A DNA stretch of 33,775 nt from assembly GCA_014801075.1 (NCBI GenBank), contig JAAVEW010000005.1, positions 107,705-141,479 on the forward strand. The letters are read 5' to 3'. Both the position numbers and the translations under genes were made by a program. Source of the stretch: Barnesiella sp. GTDB taxonomy: Bacteria > Bacteroidota > Bacteroidia > Bacteroidales > Muribaculaceae. This document shows positions 9,023-17,281 of the stretch, piece after piece. How positions within the stretch are numbered: the first letter of the stretch is position 1; every line of letters starts with the position of its first letter. Below the pieces are notes generated by a model. The model did not search any database. It had not been told where the DNA came from and was given only the letters and a program-made list of their open reading frames with translations.

Positions 9023-9059
9023 AAAAAAAGCCATCAACAGGTGATTGTTGATGGCTTTT
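9023..9059 (-). terminator. Rho-independent terminator of the tRNA-Val transcript
   Basis: The perfect arms aaaagccatcaac (9027-9039) and gttgatggctttt (9047-9059) enclose a 7-base loop. Read on the - strand, the hairpin is followed by a run of T. It starts only about 11 bases past the tRNA 3' end. Confidence 0.9.
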
Positions 9060-9069
9060 GATTGGGGAG

Positions 9070-9144
9070 TGGGCGTTGAGGGATTCGAACCCCCGACCCT
9101 CTGCTTGTAAGGCAGATGCTCTGAACCAGCTGAGCTAAACGCCC
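9070..9144 (-). tRNA. tRNA-Val (anticodon TAC)
   Basis: On the - strand the cloverleaf has acceptor GGGCGTT pairing with AACGCCC and a D-arm GCTC/GAGC. The anticodon stem TCTGC/GCAGA surrounds loop CTTACAA, giving anticodon TAC, which reads GTA and other Val codons. The T-arm has loop TTCGAAT. The discriminator base is A and CCA is not encoded. A perfect promoter lies directly upstream and a strong terminator directly downstream, so the tRNA is transcribed as a single unit. Confidence 0.97.
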
Positions 9145-9163
9145 CTTTCGTTCAATTGCACTG

Positions 9164-9194
9164 CAAAGGTACGCATTATTTTTGAACTGACAAA
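9164..9194 (-). promoter_or_regulatory. Promoter of tRNA-Val (TTTG-N19-TACCTTTG)
   Basis: On the - strand the -33 box TTTG (9191-9194) and the -7 box TACCTTTG (9164-9171) are 19 bases apart. The tRNA begins 20 bases downstream. This is a full match to the Bacteroidetes primary sigma-factor consensus. Confidence 0.88.
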
Positions 9195-9222
9195 TTTTTC
9201 GGCAACTTTTTTCAAAAAAAAA

Positions 9223-9993
9223 TTAATTTTTCTTGATTTTGCGCACCACAGTGGCTATTCTGCCGGAGGAAATGCCCATTCTTCGCGCCGAAAAAAGGCG
9301 GTTGTCACATCGACTGCACTCCGTCGCCACCTCTACCCTGTCGGCGCCGATACATTCCCGACCAAGCGCAATCAAAGCTGCCGCGCGCAAATCGACATGC
9401 GGTTTGACTCCGCTGCCATTCACCACACCCTCGCCGAAGCGCTCGGCAAACCGTCGGGCAAAATCCCAATCTACCTCATAGCACGCGCCGCATATACACG
9501 GCCCGATGGCAGCCCGCATCGCGTTCTTCGAAGCACCAAGCCGCTCCATGGCCTCGACCGTGCGCTCAATCACGCCGTCATAAAGTCCGCGCCACCCTGC
9601 GTGAGCGATACCCGTCACCCCCGCTTCAGGGTCGTTGAACACGACCGGTAGACAATCGGCAGTGTTAATCACGAGTGCCACATCGTCGCGCCGCGTCACT
9701 AAAGCATCCACCCCATCAAGGTCGGGCATCTCATCCCCGATAACGGTCTCTTCCCCAATAACGGCCACATTGACCGAATGGGTCTGCCTCGGAATAATCA
9801 GCGTCGCCACATCCGCGAACTGCGCCAGCACCCTGCGGCACCGCGCCACATGCGCCGGGTCATCGCCTGTGTAGTGGCACACATTAAACCCCGCATAGGC
9901 ATCGCCCTGCGAAGCCTCGCCGCCAAACGAACGAAGGGTGCTGAACGCCTGCGCGCCCGCACCCACGTAAAGGTCAACCGTTTCCAACATCAT
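9223..9993 (-). CDS. pgeF: Laccase-domain / YfiH-type purine nucleoside phosphorylase (PgeF, multicopper polyphenol oxidorductase family)
   Basis: The 256-residue product carries the family's metal-ligand motifs: RQTHS, TADCLPV, HAGWRG and GPCICGACYEV. Family members are reported to act as purine nucleoside phosphorylases/adenosine deaminases and, in E. coli, to edit peptidoglycan precursors. The frame is open upstream into obg, but those extra 37 codons overlap obg in another frame and look unlike protein. The ATG at 9993, or the one right after it at 9990, is chosen. A rare good Shine-Dalgarno AAGGAG stands 4 or 7 bases before them, and the obg TGA ends one base upstream, implying coupling with obg. 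Confidence 0.9.
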   Translation of the reverse strand: MMLETVDLYVGAGAQAFSTLRSFGGEASQGDAYAGFNVCHYTGDDPAHVARCRRVLAQFADVATLIIPRQTHSVNVAVIGEETVIGDEMPDLDGVDALVTRRDDVALVINTADCLPVVFNDPEAGVTGIAHAGWRGLYDGVIERTVEAMERLGASKNAMRAAIGPCICGACYEVDWDFARRFAERFGEGVVNGSGVKPHVDLRAAALIALGRECIGADRVEVATECSRCDNRLFSARRMGISSGRIATVVRKIKKN

Positions 9994-9994
9994 G

Positions 9995-11194
9995 TCACTC
10001 CTTGGTTTCCTCATCGTCTGGAGCTTCGGTGACGTCATCGTCGCCATACTCCCAACCGATGTCATCCCAATCCTCATCCTCTTCGAGCATATCGTCATCG
10101 TCAACGGGAGTGGGTTCGAAGATAAAGTCGTCCTCCTCCTGCACGCGGTGACGCACGTCGAGCGGGCGGTGAGTGATAGGCATAGGTTCTATGCGGTTGC
10201 GGTCGTCGATAATCGCAGCCCAGAGCATATCCTTCAGTTCGGTAAGTCCCATACCGGTAACGGCGGAGATAAACACGTGGGGGATACCTTCAGGCAGCGT
10301 CGGTTCTATTTCCTTAATGAGTTCGTCATCGAGCATATCGCTCTTTGAGATTGCGAGCACGCGGGGCTTGTCGGCCAGCTGCGGGTTGAACTGCTCCAAC
10401 TCGTTGACCAGCACCTGATACTGAGCGGCAATATCATCGGCATCGGCAGGTACCATGAAGAGCAACACAGCGTTGCGCTCGATATGGCGGAGGAAACGCA
10501 ATCCGAGACCGCGGCCCTCACTCGCTCCCTCAATGATACCGGGGATGTCGGCCATCACAAACGATCGGCCACCGCGATAACCCACGATACCGAGCTGCGG
10601 CTCCATAGTCGTGAAGGGGTAATCGGCGATTTTGGGGCGCGCCTCCGATACAGCCGAGAGCAATGTTGACTTACCCGCATTCGGGAACCCTACAAGACCT
10701 ACATCGGCAAGAAGTTTCAGTTCAAGAATGACACTCTTCTCGATGGCCGGCTCGCCGGGCTGCGCATAGCGCGGAGTGCGGTTGGTAGCCGACTTGAAGT
10801 GCCAGTTACCGAGACCGCCGCGACCGCCGCGAAGCAGTTTCACCTCCTGGCCGTCGTCAGTCACCTCACACAGGTATTCACCCGTCTCGGCATCAAACAC
10901 CACGGTACCGCACGGCACGTTGATTACCACGTCGTCGCCATCCTTACCGAAGCTGCGGCCACCCGAGCCACTCTCGCCGTTGCCGGCAAAGATGTGGCGG
11001 CGGTAACGCAGAGGCAGGAGTGTCCACATGTTGCGGTCACCGCGGAGTATTATATGACCGCCGCGGCCACCGTCGCCACCGTCGGGTCCACCCTTGGGAA
11101 CATATTTCGCACGATAAAAATGGCGTGAGCCTGCGCCACCCTTACCCGAGCGGCACAATATCTTTACATAATCAATAAAATTTGATTCAGGCAT
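9995..11194 (-). CDS. obg: GTPase Obg/CgtA
   Basis: This 399-residue essential GTPase is involved in 50S ribosome assembly and stress signalling. Residues 1-160 form the Gly-rich OBG domain with the usual GGxGG runs. The G domain follows: G1 GFPNAGKST, the switch/G3 region [17 protein letters not shown]4 SKSD (in place of NKxD, a variant seen in Bacteroidetes) and G5 ISAVTG. The last 60 residues are strongly acidic ([14 protein letters not shown]), the tail found in Bacteroidetes Obg instead of an OCT domain. The gene is followed by pgeF at one base. No consensus promoter was found in the 73-bp gap upstream, so transcription may come from the nucleotidyltransferase gene. Confidence 0.97.
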   Translation of the reverse strand: MPESNFIDYVKILCRSGKGGAGSRHFYRAKYVPKGGPDGGDGGRGGHIILRGDRNMWTLLPLRYRRHIFAGNGESGSGGRSFGKDGDDVVINVPCGTVVFDAETGEYLCEVTDDGQEVKLLRGGRGGLGNWHFKSATNRTPRYAQPGEPAIEKSVILELKLLADVGLVGFPNAGKSTLLSAVSEARPKIADYPFTTMEPQLGIVGYRGGRSFVMADIPGIIEGASEGRGLGLRFLRHIERNAVLLFMVPADADDIAAQYQVLVNELEQFNPQLADKPRVLAISKSDMLDDELIKEIEPTLPEGIPHVFISAVTGMGLTELKDMLWAAIIDDRNRIEPMPITHRPLDVRHRVQEEDDFIFEPTPVDDDDMLEEDEDWDDIGWEYGDDDVTEAPDDEETKE

Positions 11195-11217
11195 ATCAGT
11201 TTCTGTATTTGTTTATT

Positions 11218-11263
11218 TAACACGCGCACTTATAATACGCGTACTTATTTTTATAACACGCGC
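11218..11263. repeat. Short direct repeats in the obg leader
   Basis: taacacgcgc occurs at 11218-11227 and 11254-11263. Between them cgcacttat and cgtacttat repeat at 11225 and 11240. They fill most of the 73-bp gap between obg and the nucleotidyltransferase gene. No function can be assigned. Confidence 0.6.
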
Positions 11264-11267
11264 GGAG

Positions 11268-12326
11268 CTACAGTTGTTTGCGACCGTGGTATTTCATTAT
11301 ATCGGCGGCATGGCGGAAGTCGGCGGGCGTACCCACGTCAATCCACGTACCGTTGATGGGAAAATATACCACCTTCAATCCGCGGGCAATAGCGTCCTCG
11401 ATAAGGTCGGTGGCGTCGTAACGACGGTCGGAGGGCACCATCTCGGCTGCGCGGCGCGATACCATATATATACCGCCGTTGGCGTAGAGCGAATAGGTGG
11501 GTTTCTCCTGCAGCGAGGTGACGCGGCTGCCGTCGGTCGACAGTATGGCGTAGGGCACCGACACGGTGTAGGGAATCGCGGCGATGGTAATATCGGCATC
11601 CTCCTGCACGTGAAGCATATACATCTCGTCGAGAGCTATGTCGGTGAGCAGGTCGGAGTTCATCACCAGGATGGTGTCATTGGTCATGGCGGGGAGAGCG
11701 TCGGCGAGAGCGCCGATAGTGCCGCGTGGCGACTGCTCGCGCAGCGTAGCTACGTTGATGCCGGCCACGGGCTGTGCAAAATGCGCGTCGAGTTGCTCGG
11801 CAAGGTAGGCCGTGCTGACCGTTACCTCCTTCACCCCTACGCGGGCCAGGGCCTCGATGTTGTAATCGATAATAGCCTTACCCTCAATCTGCAACAGCGG
11901 TTTCGGGGTGGTCAGCGTCATCGGGCGCAACCGTTCACCCTTGCCTCCGGCCATTATAAGCGCACTGAGCGGCAACAGAGAGTTGACCTTGCGCAGGTCG
12001 AGAATCTCAACGAGCCTGCCCTCATCGTCGATAACCGGAAGCAGCCTTATACCGAGATTGCGCATGGAGCGGATGAAAGCCACATCGACATTGCTCCGCT
12101 TCACGGAACGGAAATCGCGCATGGCCGCACACATCACATTGTCGTCGAGCGAGATACCGCGCAACAGAGCGCGACGCACATCGCCGTCGGTCACCGTGCC
12201 CACTGGGCGTCGGCAATCGTCGGTCACAATTATGGTCATAGCGCCGCCCGAGAGGCGGTTAAGACCCTCTATTGCCTCACGGACGGTAGCCTCGGAGGTC
12301 AGGATATGTCGTTGAAACGTCAGCAT
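11268..12326 (-). CDS. CBS-domain sugar nucleotidyltransferase (PtmE-like, legionaminic-type pathway)
   Basis: The first 115 residues of this 352-residue protein form a pair of CBS domains (VTDDCRRPVGTVTDGDVRR; VIDDEGRLVEILDLRKV). Residues 121-350 form a nucleotidyltransferase with signature ALIMAGGKGERLRPMTLTTP, then MNSDLL and the LQEKP region. This CBS plus transferase layout matches Campylobacter PtmE, which makes GDP-glucosamine for legionaminic acid. A related role here is inferred from the neighbours, a NeuC/LegG-like epimerase and a CMP-sugar synthetase, both on the same strand just upstream. A perfect promoter ends only 5 bases before the ATG, so the transcript would be leaderless. 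The next internal Met is residue 30, inside the first CBS domain. Confidence 0.82.
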   Translation of the reverse strand: MLTFQRHILTSEATVREAIEGLNRLSGGAMTIIVTDDCRRPVGTVTDGDVRRALLRGISLDDNVMCAAMRDFRSVKRSNVDVAFIRSMRNLGIRLLPVIDDEGRLVEILDLRKVNSLLPLSALIMAGGKGERLRPMTLTTPKPLLQIEGKAIIDYNIEALARVGVKEVTVSTAYLAEQLDAHFAQPVAGINVATLREQSPRGTIGALADALPAMTNDTILVMNSDLLTDIALDEMYMLHVQEDADITIAAIPYTVSVPYAILSTDGSRVTSLQEKPTYSLYANGGIYMVSRRAAEMVPSDRRYDATDLIEDAIARGLKVVYFPINGTWIDVGTPADFRHAADIMKYHGRKQL

Positions 12327-12331
12327 ACGTG

Positions 12332-12363
12332 CAAATTTACTACTTTTTCAGTTACGTTGCAAA
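12332..12363 (-). promoter_or_regulatory. Promoter TTTG-N20-TAAATTTG abutting the nucleotidyltransferase start
   Basis: On the - strand TTTG (12360-12363) and TAAATTTG (12332-12339) are 20 bases apart, the best-fit spacing. The ATG of the nucleotidyltransferase begins at 12326, which leaves almost no 5' leader. The promoter lies in the 73-bp gap behind the CMP-sugar synthetase gene, so the downstream gene has its own transcription start. Confidence 0.75.
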
Positions 12364-12399
12364 CAGCCCTGTCAGTTAGAGCCGTCTGCCGTGTCAGCC

Positions 12400-13089
12400 T
12401 TATTGATGCAGCAGATGCGCGGCAATAAGCAGGTCGACCGGCGCATCAATATCCACCGACCGCTCGGCAGGCATCACCGACGGCACACGGCGCGGAAACG
12501 CTCCCATAGCCATATCCCTGATGCTCTGTGGATTAATCACATAAACAGCACCGTTGTACTCATAGGCCGGCGGCACATCCTGGCGGCGGGTGTACATGCC
12601 GTCACCTTTGCTGACGTGGAGATACCCGTCGGCATCGGTCTCGAAACAGTTGTAATAGGGATTGGAACGGGCCTCGGTGACACTCACAACCATGTCAATA
12701 TCAGGCGTATAGAGCGCCATCGCATTCTCCACATCCTCAACCGAACGGAGCGGCGACGTAGGTTGTAGCAGTACAACTGCGTCATAATCAACACCTTGCG
12801 CATCGGCCCAATCCATCGCGTCGAGTATCACCTCGCGCGACCCGGCGGTGTCGGTAGCCAGTGCGTCGGGACGTCGGTAAGCCACTTCAAGACCGCACCG
12901 ACGCGCCGTGTCGGCTATCTCGTCGGAGTCGGTGGAGAGGATGATGCGGCTTTGGGGAGCGAGAGCGAGAGCCGTCTGTATGGTATAGTCAATGAGGGGC
13001 CGGCCGTTGAGCGGCGCGATATTCTTTTTGGGAATACCCTTACTGCCGCCGCGGGCCGGTATAATGAACAACGGTTTTATATTTTGCAT
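12400..13089 (-). CDS. CMP-nonulosonic acid synthetase (acylneuraminate cytidylyltransferase; NeuA/LegF-like)
   Basis: The 229-residue enzyme joins CTP to a nonulosonic (sialic/legionaminic) acid to form the CMP-sugar donor. The N-terminal signature FIIPARGGSKGIPKKNI is intact. LLQPTSPLR and the acceptor-binding region TEARSNPYYNCFE follow; the latter resembles LegF/PtmB more than animal NeuA. The first ATG is at 13089. The frame also allows a TTG at 13107, which would add six residues before the conserved start, and it is not preferred. The gene lies 39 bases after the NeuC-like gene, implying one operon. The NeuB-type synthase that should act between them is missing from this window. Confidence 0.9.
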   Translation of the reverse strand: MQNIKPLFIIPARGGSKGIPKKNIAPLNGRPLIDYTIQTALALAPQSRIILSTDSDEIADTARRCGLEVAYRRPDALATDTAGSREVILDAMDWADAQGVDYDAVVLLQPTSPLRSVEDVENAMALYTPDIDMVVSVTEARSNPYYNCFETDADGYLHVSKGDGMYTRRQDVPPAYEYNGAVYVINPQSIRDMAMGAFPRRVPSVMPAERSVDIDAPVDLLIAAHLLHQ

Positions 13090-13128
13090 ATCAATAAGTT
13101 CTGTCAATGAAGGTTAATATACTGCCAA

Positions 13129-14313
13129 TCAAAGCATTTCAACATCGTAAAATCGTTTTGGCAGCAGTGTGGCGGGGTCGACGGAGAGCAATCGGTCGAC
13201 AATCAGACTGACGGTGTCGTCATGCTGATAGGGATTGGGTGTCGACTTCGCTTTCTCCCGGCCCTGCGGCGAGAGAGCAAATGTGATGGCCACATCAATC
13301 GAATCGACATCGTCGGCACAGTGTATCACGGCCTCGGAGGCGGTGCGCCCCATCTGGCGGATACCTATATCGACCACCGGAACACGCGCCGAGGGCACCT
13401 CCACAACGCCACTCGACGAATTGCCCACCACGGCCGCTACATAATGCAACGCCGAGCGGTAACGCAGCGCGCCGAGCGAGGGCACGGCAAGCACGTCGCC
13501 TTCGCGCCTGCGGGCATAATCCTCTATCATGGCGATAATTGACGCACTGTTGGGGTCGTTGTTGGGATATGTGATGATGACACGGCAATCGGCATGACGG
13601 TCGAGTGCGTCGAGCAATGCCTTGAATCTCACTGCGGGGGACTCCGCGTCATTGGTGGCGGGGTGATAGGTGACGAGGAGCACGCGGCCGTCGAGGCTGA
13701 ACCCTATGGAGCGTTCCAGCTCCTCGCGGCTCATCACCGGAGCGTGATTCATGTTCCACACTCCGAGAGCGCCCGTATTGACCACGTTGTCAGGCTCTTC
13801 GCCCATCGCAATAAGGCGGCGGCGATGCTGCTCGGTAGTGGCGAAATGGAGCGAGGAGAGTTTGCTTATGGCATGACGGATGTTGTCGTCGATAGCACCG
13901 AGAGTGATTTCGCCCCCCGAGATATGCGCCACCGGCACGTGGAGCATCATGGCGGCCGAGGCTACGGCAAGCATCTCGAAACGGTCTCCGAGCAGCAGCA
14001 GTATGTCGGGGCGAAGCTCGGCGAGCACCTTGGCCATGTCGCCGAGATGGCGGCCCATAGCCACTGCGGTATCAACCTCGCTGTCAGTCTCGTGCATCAG
14101 CGGCAGCAAAACGGCGGGACGGAAACCGTCGGCCTCTATCTCGTTGACGGTCATACCTCTCGAAGCGTCGAGGTGCATATTGGTGGCGATGATACTGAGC
14201 CTCACGTCGTCGCGCTCCCTCAACGCTTTGGCCACGGGAGCGAGCAACCCCCAGTCGGCTCGCGTGGAGGTCACTATCGCTATATGTCTTAACCCACTGT
14301 CATTCATAATCAT
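13129..14313 (-). CDS. neuC: UDP-N-acetylglucosamine 2-epimerase (hydrolysing), NeuC/LegG-like
   Basis: This 394-residue GT-B-fold hydrolysing epimerase releases ManNAc or a 2,4-diacetamido analogue from a nucleotide sugar, the first committed step of sialic or legionaminic acid synthesis. It shows the N-terminal strand HIAIVTSTRADWGLL, GDRFEMLAVASAA, HISGGEITLGAIDDNIRHAISKLS and the C-terminal VGNSSSGVVE, all typical of the family. An upstream TTG extension (to 14355) is unlikely. The ATG at 14313 is chosen; 14307 is an in-frame alternative. A -7-like TAATTTTG lies at 14384-14391 without a clear -33 box, in the region shared with the divergent cstA promoter. Confidence 0.9.
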   Translation of the reverse strand: MIMNDSGLRHIAIVTSTRADWGLLAPVAKALRERDDVRLSIIATNMHLDASRGMTVNEIEADGFRPAVLLPLMHETDSEVDTAVAMGRHLGDMAKVLAELRPDILLLLGDRFEMLAVASAAMMLHVPVAHISGGEITLGAIDDNIRHAISKLSSLHFATTEQHRRRLIAMGEEPDNVVNTGALGVWNMNHAPVMSREELERSIGFSLDGRVLLVTYHPATNDAESPAVRFKALLDALDRHADCRVIITYPNNDPNSASIIAMIEDYARRREGDVLAVPSLGALRYRSALHYVAAVVGNSSSGVVEVPSARVPVVDIGIRQMGRTASEAVIHCADDVDSIDVAITFALSPQGREKAKSTPNPYQHDDTVSLIVDRLLSVDPATLLPKRFYDVEML

Positions 14314-14399
14314 TACTGTTATTTCACCGCACTGACGGTATGCTCCGCCCGGCAATAATCCGGAAGAGCAGCGGATATTTCTACAAAATTAATTGTTTT

Positions 14400-14431
14400 T
14401 TTGTGTATTTTCCTAATAATTCGTAAATTTG
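14400..14431 (+). promoter_or_regulatory. Promoter of cstA (TTTG-N20-TAAATTTG)
   Basis: TTTG at 14400-14403 and TAAATTTG at 14424-14431 are 20 bases apart, a full match to the Bacteroidetes consensus. The leader to the cstA ATG (14503) is about 65 bases and contains a direct repeat. Confidence 0.82.
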
Positions 14432-14448
14432 GTGCAATATCTGACAAA

Positions 14449-14490
14449 AAACCGGGCCGAAGCTTGAAACAAACCGGGCTGACGCTTAAA
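14449..14490 (+). repeat. Imperfect 20-bp direct repeat in the cstA 5' leader
   Basis: Two units, 14449-14468 and 14471-14490, share 17 of 20 bases (core aaaccgggc). They sit between the promoter and the ATG, so a regulatory protein or an RNA-level control could use them. Confidence 0.7.
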
Positions 14491-14502
14491 AACAATCATG
14501 CA

Positions 14503-15951
14503 ATGACACTTTTCCTCATATCTCTTGCAGTGCTCATCGGCGGCTATCTCATCTACGGAGTGGTCGTGGAGAGAGTGTTCGGCATCGACCCGAAACGCCT
14601 CACTCCGGCATCCTCACACCCCGACGGCGTTGACTACGTGCCGCTGCCTGCGTGGAAAGTGTTCCTGATACAGTTTCTCAACATCGCGGGCATCGGTCCT
14701 ATTTTCGGCGCCATAATGGGCGTGATGTACGGTCCGGCGGCCTTCCTGTGGATTTCACTCGGCACAATATTCGGCGGCGCGGTCCACGACTTCCTGTCGG
14801 CAATGATGTCACTGCGCGCCGACGGCAAGTCGCTCCCCCACCTTGTAGGGGCCGAACTGGGCCGCACGGTGCAAAACGTAATGGGCTTGTTCACAGTGTT
14901 TCTGCTCATCATGGTGGTAGCGGTGTTCGTCACCACCCCGGCAGGCCTGCTTGCCTCGCTTACCCCCGACCATCTGTCGGTAACATTCTGGACCATAGTT
15001 ATTTTCGCATACTACATACTCGCCACGCTACTCCCAATCGACAAACTGATAGGCAGGCTCTACCCCATCTTTGGTCTGGCGCTGCTCGTTATGGCCTTGG
15101 GGATAATGGGTTATCTGCTTTTCAGCGGCATCACCATCCCGGTTGACCTCGCCGACGGTTTCGGCAACCGCATGCCCGACCCGGAGGCCACGCCGCTGTT
15201 CCCCATGATGTTTGTGTCGATAGCGTGCGGTGCCATCTCAGGCTTCCACGCCACGCAGTCGCCCATGATGGCCCGCTGCCTGAAGAACGAGAAACTGGCG
15301 CGCCCCGTATTCTACGGTGCAATGGTGGCCGAGGGTATCGTTGCACTCATATGGGCTGCGGCAGCGATAGCATTCTGCGGTTCTTATCGCGCTATCGGTG
15401 AGTTCGTTGCCACGCATGAAGGGGGCACGGGCGAACTTGTCAATACCATTTGCCGCAACTGGCTCGGAGTGGCCGGCGGCCTCTTCGCCATACTGGGCGT
15501 GATAGCGGCGCCCGTCACCACCGGCGACACCGCCATGCGCTCCGCCCGCCTCATCATCGCCGACACGTTTTCTATCAGCCAGAAGAGTGTGGTGCGCCGA
15601 CTGCTTGTCAGCCTGCCTATCATCGTGGTTTCCTTCCTGCTGATGCAAATTGATTTCAGTGTGCTGTGGCGTTACTTTGCATGGAGCAACCAGACGCTGT
15701 CAGTGTTCACACTGTGGGCCGTCACCGTTTACCTTGCCCGTCGCCGCCGCTTCTTCTACATCACGCTGCTGCCCGCCATGTTCATGACTATGGTGTGCTG
15801 CAGCTATATCATCTTTGCCCCGCTCGGCACGCCCGTCGACGGTATCGGTCTGCCGGTCAACACGGCCATCGCGCTCTCCGGTGCAGTGACGCTGCTCTTC
15901 CTCTGCCTCTTCATCCGAGGTGAACGCCGCCGAAGAATAAGAAAAGATTGA
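14503..15951 (+). CDS. cstA: CstA-family carbon starvation protein (pyruvate/peptide transporter)
   Basis: This 482-residue polytopic inner-membrane protein has more than ten hydrophobic segments. Family motifs are seen near the N-terminus (GGYLIYGVVVERVFGIDP, then QFLNIAGIGPIFGAIMG) and in the centre (FHATQSPMMARCL). CstA proteins import pyruvate, and some import peptides, on carbon limitation. The protein is the short form (about 480 residues) common in Bacteroidetes, not the 700-residue E. coli form. The frame is open upstream to a TTG/ATG-like start at 14401, but that overlaps the promoter, so the ATG at 14503 is used. The next gene follows 62 bases later on the same strand. Confidence 0.92.
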   Translation: MTLFLISLAVLIGGYLIYGVVVERVFGIDPKRLTPASSHPDGVDYVPLPAWKVFLIQFLNIAGIGPIFGAIMGVMYGPAAFLWISLGTIFGGAVHDFLSAMMSLRADGKSLPHLVGAELGRTVQNVMGLFTVFLLIMVVAVFVTTPAGLLASLTPDHLSVTFWTIVIFAYYILATLLPIDKLIGRLYPIFGLALLVMALGIMGYLLFSGITIPVDLADGFGNRMPDPEATPLFPMMFVSIACGAISGFHATQSPMMARCLKNEKLARPVFYGAMVAEGIVALIWAAAAIAFCGSYRAIGEFVATHEGGTGELVNTICRNWLGVAGGLFAILGVIAAPVTTGDTAMRSARLIIADTFSISQKSVVRRLLVSLPIIVVSFLLMQIDFSVLWRYFAWSNQTLSVFTLWAVTVYLARRRRFFYITLLPAMFMTMVCCSYIIFAPLGTPVDGIGLPVNTAIALSGAVTLLFLCLFIRGERRRRIRKD

Positions 15952-16013
15952 TGACAAAAATCGGACTACCATAAAATAAAAGAACATATAATAAAAGAAT
16001 AAACAATAAGACT

Positions 16014-17225
16014 ATGAGCAACAACGTCTCAACTATCAGCACCGGCATTAAATTGGCTGCATTCGGAATCACCCTCGCAATGCTTCCATGTGCTCTGTTA
16101 TATTTTCTGGGGTCAACCGAGATTATCAAATATCTCAGCAACACCACCGAGAAAGTGCTTATCGGAGTGCAACTTATAGGATATATCATTGCTACGATAG
16201 CGCTTCTTGGGTGCAAAGGCAATGCGGCAAAATTCGGAATACCCTCCGCGTCGTTCGTTCTCTGCGCCGTAGGATTCATATTAGTTGCGATATATCAGTT
16301 TATTATAGGGTTCTGCCCCGAAGTTACGGGTGAGCTCTACTACGATAAATCCATGACAGAGGTTGTAACGCTTAACCTCGTGCTTAACGTAGTGAAATAC
16401 ATGCCGCTCGCTATCGGAACACTCATGGCAGGCCGACGCCTCCATGCGCTGCGTCTCGCCTCGGTTATCTTCTTTATCATGGTGGTTTATCCCGTCATCG
16501 ATTATCTGTGCTACGAATTACTTGTTGACACAAGTGACTACTGGTCAACCGACTTTGGCAAGTATCGCATTGCAACTTCCGTTATCGGACTCCTTACCGC
16601 GGTAATTTGCATCATCGCATGGTGGAGAGCCTGCGGTAATGCGAGCGAACTTGAAGCTGAATATGAGGAAAACGGCGACACTGACGACACTACCGTATAT
16701 GTAGAACCTGCCGCGCAGCCCGCTGCCGCGCCGGTTGCACCCGCCGCCTCAGCCCCCGCACAGTCGGCACAGCCTGCTACCGCGCCGCAGCCTGCCGCCC
16801 CCGCCGGAGCTATCACCGAAGATCAGCGCCGGCTTCTCATGGGCATGAGCGACGACGAACTGACCAAGGTAATCAACAACCCCATGCTCTACGCCAACCC
16901 CGCATTTGTGGAGGAAGCGCGCACCATGCTACTCAAGCGCCAGGCCTGGGAAATGATTAAGGACTACAGCGACGCACAGCTGCTCGACATTGTTCACAAC
17001 AACACCCAGGGATTTGCCTACGAAGTGCTCGACGCATCGTCGATGGAACTTCTTGCACGCGAAACCGAGGAATTTGTCAACGAGGTCAAGGCGCTCTCCA
17101 CCGACCAGCTGCAGGGCATCGTCTCCAACCCCGGCAGCTATTTCGACGGCTACGTGCGCCTCGCCACCCGCACCCTCCACGAACGCCTCAACGGCACTCC
17201 CGCCTCTCAGCCCGACAACAACTGA
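16014..17225 (+). CDS. Polytopic membrane protein with Ala/Pro linker and three C-terminal helical repeats (unknown function)
   Basis: I do not recognise a named family. The 403 residues have three parts. Residues 1-206 contain about six membrane segments (roughly 12-31, 48-66, 80-99, 115-138, 150-170, 187-205). A 35-residue Ala/Pro/Gln linker follows (231-265). Three homologous helical repeats end the protein, at about 274-310, 313-350 and 356-392. Each repeat has the pattern [MYL]-S-[DT]-[DA]-[EQ]-L-x(3)-[IV]-[VI] followed by Asn, an aromatic and A-x(3)-L-x-x-R. The layout suggests an anchored, cytoplasmic repeat domain that binds a partner. It lies between cstA and a sensor kinase, all rightward. 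No Shine-Dalgarno is visible. Confidence 0.85.
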   Translation: MSNNVSTISTGIKLAAFGITLAMLPCALLYFLGSTEIIKYLSNTTEKVLIGVQLIGYIIATIALLGCKGNAAKFGIPSASFVLCAVGFILVAIYQFIIGFCPEVTGELYYDKSMTEVVTLNLVLNVVKYMPLAIGTLMAGRRLHALRLASVIFFIMVVYPVIDYLCYELLVDTSDYWSTDFGKYRIATSVIGLLTAVICIIAWWRACGNASELEAEYEENGDTDDTTVYVEPAAQPAAAPVAPAASAPAQSAQPATAPQPAAPAGAITEDQRRLLMGMSDDELTKVINNPMLYANPAFVEEARTMLLKRQAWEMIKDYSDAQLLDIVHNNTQGFAYEVLDASSMELLARETEEFVNEVKALSTDQLQGIVSNPGSYFDGYVRLATRTLHERLNGTPASQPDNN

Positions 17226-17233
17226 TCCATCAC

Positions 17234-17257
17234 CTCCCCCCGCCATACCGGGGGGAG
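17234..17257. other. GC hairpin between membrane protein and kinase genes
   Basis: ctcccccc (17234-17241) pairs perfectly with ggggggag (17250-17257) across an 8-base loop. No T-run follows, so it is a weak terminator candidate or a transcript-processing/attenuation hairpin before the kinase gene (ATG 17282). Confidence 0.55.
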
Positions 17258-17281
17258 TATCATTCTATCAACCTATTCACA

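Noticed and set aside
9994-10104. Longer N-terminus for PgeF starting at 10104
   Set aside because: The extra 37 codons lie wholly within obg in another frame, are Met/Thr/Arg-rich and unlike the family. A good Shine-Dalgarno and ATG exist at 9993/9990.
13090-13107. TTG start for the CMP-sugar synthetase at 13107
   Set aside because: The ATG at 13089 starts directly before the conserved FIIPARGGSKG strand; the TTG adds six residues without support.
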